From: Desulfobacterales bacterium | GTDB taxonomy: Bacteria > Desulfobacterota > Desulfobacteria > Desulfobacterales > UBA5852 | Direction of reading: 5' to 3' | Assembly: GCA_016735415.1 (NCBI GenBank) | Contig: JAERRP010000886.1 | Span: 1 to 8,262, forward strand | DNA: 8,262 bases | Part shown: piece by piece, positions 5,724 through 8,262 of the stretch | How positions within the stretch are numbered: position 1 is the stretch's first letter | Layout: every line of letters starts with the position of its first letter | Position numbers and translations under genes: made by a program | Notes under the pieces: model-generated | Seen by the model: only the letters and a program-made list of their open reading frames with translations | Database searches by the model: none | What the model was told of the DNA's origin: nothing

Positions 5724-6500
5724 TCAGGCCTGGCGTTGGCGCTGCACGAGCGCCCGCAGCTGATTCAGATGTTTGCGCAGTTGGCCGACCCGGCGATGGA
5801 AGCGGGCGGATTTGTCGACAGGTTTGCAGACAGGGGCCGCGGCCGCGGTGGCGGCCGGGATGTCCCGGGTCTTCATTTTGACCTTGAGGGATTTAATTTT
5901 TTTGGCAATAGCGACCCAGTGGGTTTGCGGCACATCTTTCAGCAGATTTTTAAAAAGATGGAGAGCGGTCAGGTAGTGGCCGCGACGCTCCATGTCCAGG
6001 GCAAAGGCGGCCCGCATCGTGGCCGGGTGGTTGCCGTGGGGAAGGTCCCTGGGGATGATCTGCCCGATGGCGTTCTCGATCGTGGCCAGGGAATGGATGC
6101 CCAGCAGGCAGTCCGTCAATCCACGGATGAAGTGCGTGACAGGAAGCTTCAGACGGATCAGTTTGCGGTACTCCTCGACCGCGGCTTCGAATAGTCCGAC
6201 ATCCCCCAGGGCCGTGGCGCAGGTGAGGATGTCGGTGGGTGTGTTGGCGCCCTGCCAGCCGTCTTTGAGGATGTTCATCTCCTTTTCGGAGACCACCTCC
6301 ACCAAATCCACTTCCAGGGCCGCCAGTTCATCCTCGATTTTCACTATCTGGGCCTGCAGCGATTTGCTCAGGCGTCCCCCCAGCCTATCGGAATTGTTGA
6401 GAACATCACGATACAACTGCTGCGCCTCTTCGAACAAGCCTTGCGAGCAGTAAAGCTCGGCCTCGCGTCGCGTGAATGCAATGGTGAGTTTATGACCCAT
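5724..6500 (-). CDS. TPR-like helical repeat protein with basic C-terminal tail
   Basis: The 258-aa product is mostly helical with TPR-like pairs. The first is at residues 8-36 (FTRREAELYCSQGLFEEAQQLY). The second is at about 91-117 (LTCATALGDVGLFEAAVEEYRKL), and a third is at about 160-190 (RAAFALDMERRGHYLTALHLFKNLL). A short coiled stretch (48-75) lies between the first two. The tail from about 197 is rich in Lys and Arg, with an Ala/Pro linker (215-226), and could contact nucleic acid or membrane. There is no signal peptide or transmembrane segment, so it is probably a cytoplasmic scaffold. ATG 6500 has a GGA 8 nt upstream. The gene lies 169 nt downstream of the histidine kinase and just before elaA. 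The partner is unknown. Confidence 0.75.
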   Translation of the reverse strand: MGHKLTIAFTRREAELYCSQGLFEEAQQLYRDVLNNSDRLGGRLSKSLQAQIVKIEDELAALEVDLVEVVSEKEMNILKDGWQGANTPTDILTCATALGDVGLFEAAVEEYRKLIRLKLPVTHFIRGLTDCLLGIHSLATIENAIGQIIPRDLPHGNHPATMRAAFALDMERRGHYLTALHLFKNLLKDVPQTHWVAIAKKIKSLKVKMKTRDIPAATAAAAPVCKPVDKSARFHRRVGQLRKHLNQLRALVQRQRQA

Positions 6501-6573
6501 ACAACTGTCCGTGCGGAGAGGGGTTCGTCTTGATGGTCTTTAAAGCCGCTAAAACAATTAAAACCGCGGTAAG

Positions 6574-6603
6574 GGCATACAATGAAGCGGAGGGTGGCGT
6601 CAA
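6574..6603 (-). promoter_or_regulatory. Possible promoter before the TPR gene
   Basis: The minus strand has TTGACG (6603-6598, 5 of 6 consensus) followed after 18 nt by TATGCC (6579-6574, 3 of 6). It sits in the 169-nt spacer between the kinase and the TPR gene, about 75 nt upstream of the TPR start. The -10 is weak, so this is only a candidate. Confidence 0.3.
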
Positions 6604-6669
6604 CTTTGTCGTCCTTTTCATAAATGCTGTTAGGCACCAGGATTGCCATGACGGACTGACGTGCAAACC

Positions 6670-7947
6670 CTAAACGGCTGGTTTTCTTCTTTCAATCGGC
6701 AACACCACGCGAAAATTGGCCCCCGGTCCCTGGTTTTCGACCAGGCCTACGGTGCCGCCGTGATCATGGATATGTTGCCGGACGATAGCGAGCCCTAGTC
6801 CGGTGCCCGCTTGCGCATCCGGTCGGGGTTTGACCGAAAAATAGGGTTCGAAAACACGGTCCCGCAGATCGGTGGCAATACCCGGTCCATTATCGCTGAT
6901 GTCGATTTGCACCGTGGGCTGGCCGTACGGGGTGCGACCGTTCTCAAGGGCGACATGGATCACCCCGGCCCGGGAAACAGCCTGGACGGCGTTGACCAGA
7001 ATATTGAGAAGGGCCTGATGGATTTTCTCCCGGTCGATATACAGATGCGCGGATGTCAACCGTATCGAACGTGTGATCGTGGCCGCCCGGGCCTCGGCCT
7101 GTGGTCGGACGAGGGCGATAAGGTGCTCGATCAACTCTCGAATATCGACCAGAACGACATGTTTCGCAGATGTCCTTCCAAAATCGAGCATTTCATCCAG
7201 CAAGGCATTGATGCGTAGCACCTCTTTTTGGGCCAGGGGATAAAATTCGTTACGGTATTGGGCATCATGCCATTTGGCGGGCAGTGTCTGGAAAAAAGTG
7301 GAAATGGCGGTCATGGGGTTTTTTATTTCGTGGACCAGGCGGGCGGTTCGATACCCGATGGCCCTCATTTTTTCGGCCCGGTCGTGACGCAAGCGGGCTT
7401 GTTGCCATTTGGCCTGCTGATCGCAGAGCTGGCCGTGGAGCCTGACATTTTCAATCGCAAGGGCTAACGGCAGGCCCAATCGTTGCAGCATCTCCTGGCC
7501 GGCGACAGGGATTCCCCCGGTTTGGCAGGTCCCGGCGACCAGAACGCCGATGACCCGGGTGCGTACGATCAGCGGAATGGCGCATACGGCCGTCAGGTCC
7601 CGGCGAAATCGATCCGTCCAGGCCGCGGCCGGAATATCCTCTTCAATCCGGGTGGAATACTGCGCCTGGCCCAGATTCGCTGCGCGCGCCAGGATGCCCT
7701 GTCCCGGATCGATGGCCACCGGGGAGCCTTCGGCCTCCCCGGATTCGGGAACCGGACCGGATGTACCGCAAAGAAACGCCCACTGCCGGTCTTCCGGATC
7801 CCGCAGACAAACGAAGAAACGCTCAAACCGATAAATATCCACAATGATGTTGTGAATGGCAAGGATCATCCCGTCGGCGTCGCAAACCGCCATGAGCGCT
7901 TGTTCCACTTTCTGCCGTGCTGCAAGTTGAGATGAATGGTCTTTCAC
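6670..7947 (-). CDS. Cytoplasmic sensor histidine kinase (GAF-HisKA-HATPase_c)
   Basis: From GTG 7947 the product is 425 aa with no membrane segment. A GAF sensor domain covers about residues 14-170. A short coiled linker leads to HisKA with RLVHEIKNPMTAIS; the phospho-accepting His is about residue 206. The HATPase_c domain follows with N box LLNILVNAVQAV, G1 box DNGPGI, F box FEPYFSVK and G2 box GTGLGLAIV. It would autophosphorylate in response to an intracellular signal and pass phosphate to a response regulator, but none is encoded here, so it is an orphan in this window. Start choice: the frame is open to TTG 8094, but the first ~30 codons of that extension are the palindromic repeat. 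GTG 7947 has GGA 7 nt upstream and lies past the repeat. ATG 7890 is a further option. The domain calls are secure; the start is not. Confidence 0.88.
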   Translation of the reverse strand: MKDHSSQLAARQKVEQALMAVCDADGMILAIHNIIVDIYRFERFFVCLRDPEDRQWAFLCGTSGPVPESGEAEGSPVAIDPGQGILARAANLGQAQYSTRIEEDIPAAAWTDRFRRDLTAVCAIPLIVRTRVIGVLVAGTCQTGGIPVAGQEMLQRLGLPLALAIENVRLHGQLCDQQAKWQQARLRHDRAEKMRAIGYRTARLVHEIKNPMTAISTFFQTLPAKWHDAQYRNEFYPLAQKEVLRINALLDEMLDFGRTSAKHVVLVDIRELIEHLIALVRPQAEARAATITRSIRLTSAHLYIDREKIHQALLNILVNAVQAVSRAGVIHVALENGRTPYGQPTVQIDISDNGPGIATDLRDRVFEPYFSVKPRPDAQAGTGLGLAIVRQHIHDHGGTVGLVENQGPGANFRVVLPIERRKPAV

Positions 7948-8005
7948 AATCCTGTCCGGCCGGTTTGGTGGTGTTTTGTCGATGATGCGGATATTCAGAC
8001 TTGAC

Positions 8006-8122
8006 GGATTCGTAAAAAGTCCGATATCGGCGTTACGCGTATTCCTCGTCACTACGGCGTACGACCAGTACGCATCATTCCTCGGAATTCGCAAGCCTTG
8101 ATATCGAACTCTTTACGAATCC
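8006..8122. repeat. Palindromic (MITE-like) repeat element, ~117 bp
   Basis: The ends are imperfect inverted repeats. GGATTCGTAAAAAGTCCGATATC (8006-8028) matches the reverse complement of the right end GATATCGAACTCTTTACGAATCC (8100-8122) at all but two positions. In the middle, GCGTAC-gacca-GTACGC forms a perfect hairpin, and ATTCCTCG occurs in both halves. There is no coding capacity for a transposase, so it resembles a non-autonomous MITE or large palindromic interspersed element. A half copy lies at 5152-5203, which shows the sequence is repeated. It sits directly upstream of the histidine kinase start, and one of its frames is open in phase with the kinase. Confidence 0.72.
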
Positions 8123-8262
8123 TTCGGGATTGTGACTTTTTTCGAGTCCATCAGACTTAAACGGGGCGCTTTTTTTGAAAGCCCCGGCATCTCACTATCC
8201 TGGCACATAGATTCGCAAAAAAGCGCTCCGTTCAGGTTCGAGATTTTCTTTGGAATCAACAT
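8113..8262 (-). CDS. Short open frame at the window edge, unidentified
   Basis: A frame begins with ATG exactly at 8262 and runs 49 codons to a TAA at 8115-8113 inside the palindromic repeat. It starts MLIPKKISNLNGALF and is rich in Lys and Ser near its end. It is in the same phase as the histidine kinase downstream, so it might be the kinase's original N-terminus cut off by the repeat. It might instead be the tail of a longer gene outside the window, or a chance frame. The opposite strand is also open here. No family is recognised. Confidence 0.25.
   Translation of the reverse strand: MLIPKKISNLNGALFCESMCQDSEMPGLSKKAPRLSLMDSKKVTIPKDS
8162..8230. repeat. 14-nt inverted repeat flanking 41 nt
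   Basis: CGGGGCGCTTTTTT (8162-8175) and AAAAAAGCGCTCCG (8217-8230) are inverted copies matching at 13 of 14 positions. They could form a stem-loop, with A/T runs next to GC-rich arms. The left arm also starts a second possible hairpin with GCCCCG at 8181-8186. This could be a bidirectional terminator-like structure or the ends of another small element. No function is assigned. Confidence 0.4.

Noticed and set aside
6368..6649. 93-codon minus-strand frame before and into the TPR gene
   Set aside because: Most of it overlaps the TPR coding region out of frame, and there is no domain or clear ribosome binding site.
8123..8262. Plus-strand open frame beyond the repeat (reading SFGIVTFFESIRLKRGAFF)
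   Set aside because: It has no reliable start, no recognised family, and A/T-run-rich DNA with inverted repeats. It is as likely to be repeat-associated as coding.
1..8262. CRISPR array, tRNA, rRNA, phage or toxin-antitoxin genes
   Set aside because: No spaced direct repeats, cloverleaf pattern, rRNA-like stretch or matching protein motifs were seen on either strand.

Overview
The window comes from a GC-rich bacterial chromosome. Every gene I accept is on the minus strand, so transcription runs from position 8262 toward position 1. The mix of a split ADP-forming acyl-CoA synthetase, a hotdog thioesterase, a cytoplasmic GAF histidine kinase and short palindromic repeats would suit a Desulfobacterota (deltaproteobacterial) anaerobe. 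That assignment is inference; no marker gene or rRNA is present to confirm it.

Layout in transcription order. At 8262-7948 there is a 49-codon reading frame touching the window edge, a 14-nt inverted repeat, and a ~117-bp palindromic repeat (8006-8122). These lie immediately upstream of a soluble GAF-HisKA-HATPase sensor kinase (6670-7947). A weak promoter candidate then precedes a TPR-like helical protein (5724-6500) and an ElaA-family GNAT acetyltransferase (5217-5690). The spacer after the acetyltransferase holds a half copy of the 8006-8122 repeat and a bulged hairpin. A class I, METTL21-like methyltransferase (4375-5025) follows and ends at a good rho-independent terminator.

A strong extended -10 promoter (4278-4306) sits just past that terminator and starts a second unit with a ~215-nt leader. 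Its first gene is a 402-aa membrane protein with a zinc ribbon and a metzincin-like HExxHxxGxxD site (2846-4054). A PaaI/EntH-type hotdog thioesterase (2302-2739) comes next, then a tiny gene of about 42 codons that is broken by a one-base frameshift (2150-2277). After it come the alpha subunit of an NDP-forming acyl-CoA synthetase, interrupted by an in-frame TAA (1728-1730), and the ATP-grasp beta subunit (73-747). The first codons of one more gene (1-31) close the window.

The thioesterase, small gene, alpha and beta are tightly packed: a 24-nt gap, then two ATGA overlaps. They look like one translationally coupled module that makes and hydrolyses acyl-CoA. Two lesions in adjacent cistrons of this module are the most notable signal. 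Either the module is decaying in this strain, or the assembly has errors, or expression depends on frameshifting and reinitiation. No CRISPR array, tRNA, rRNA, insertion sequence with a transposase, or phage gene was seen.
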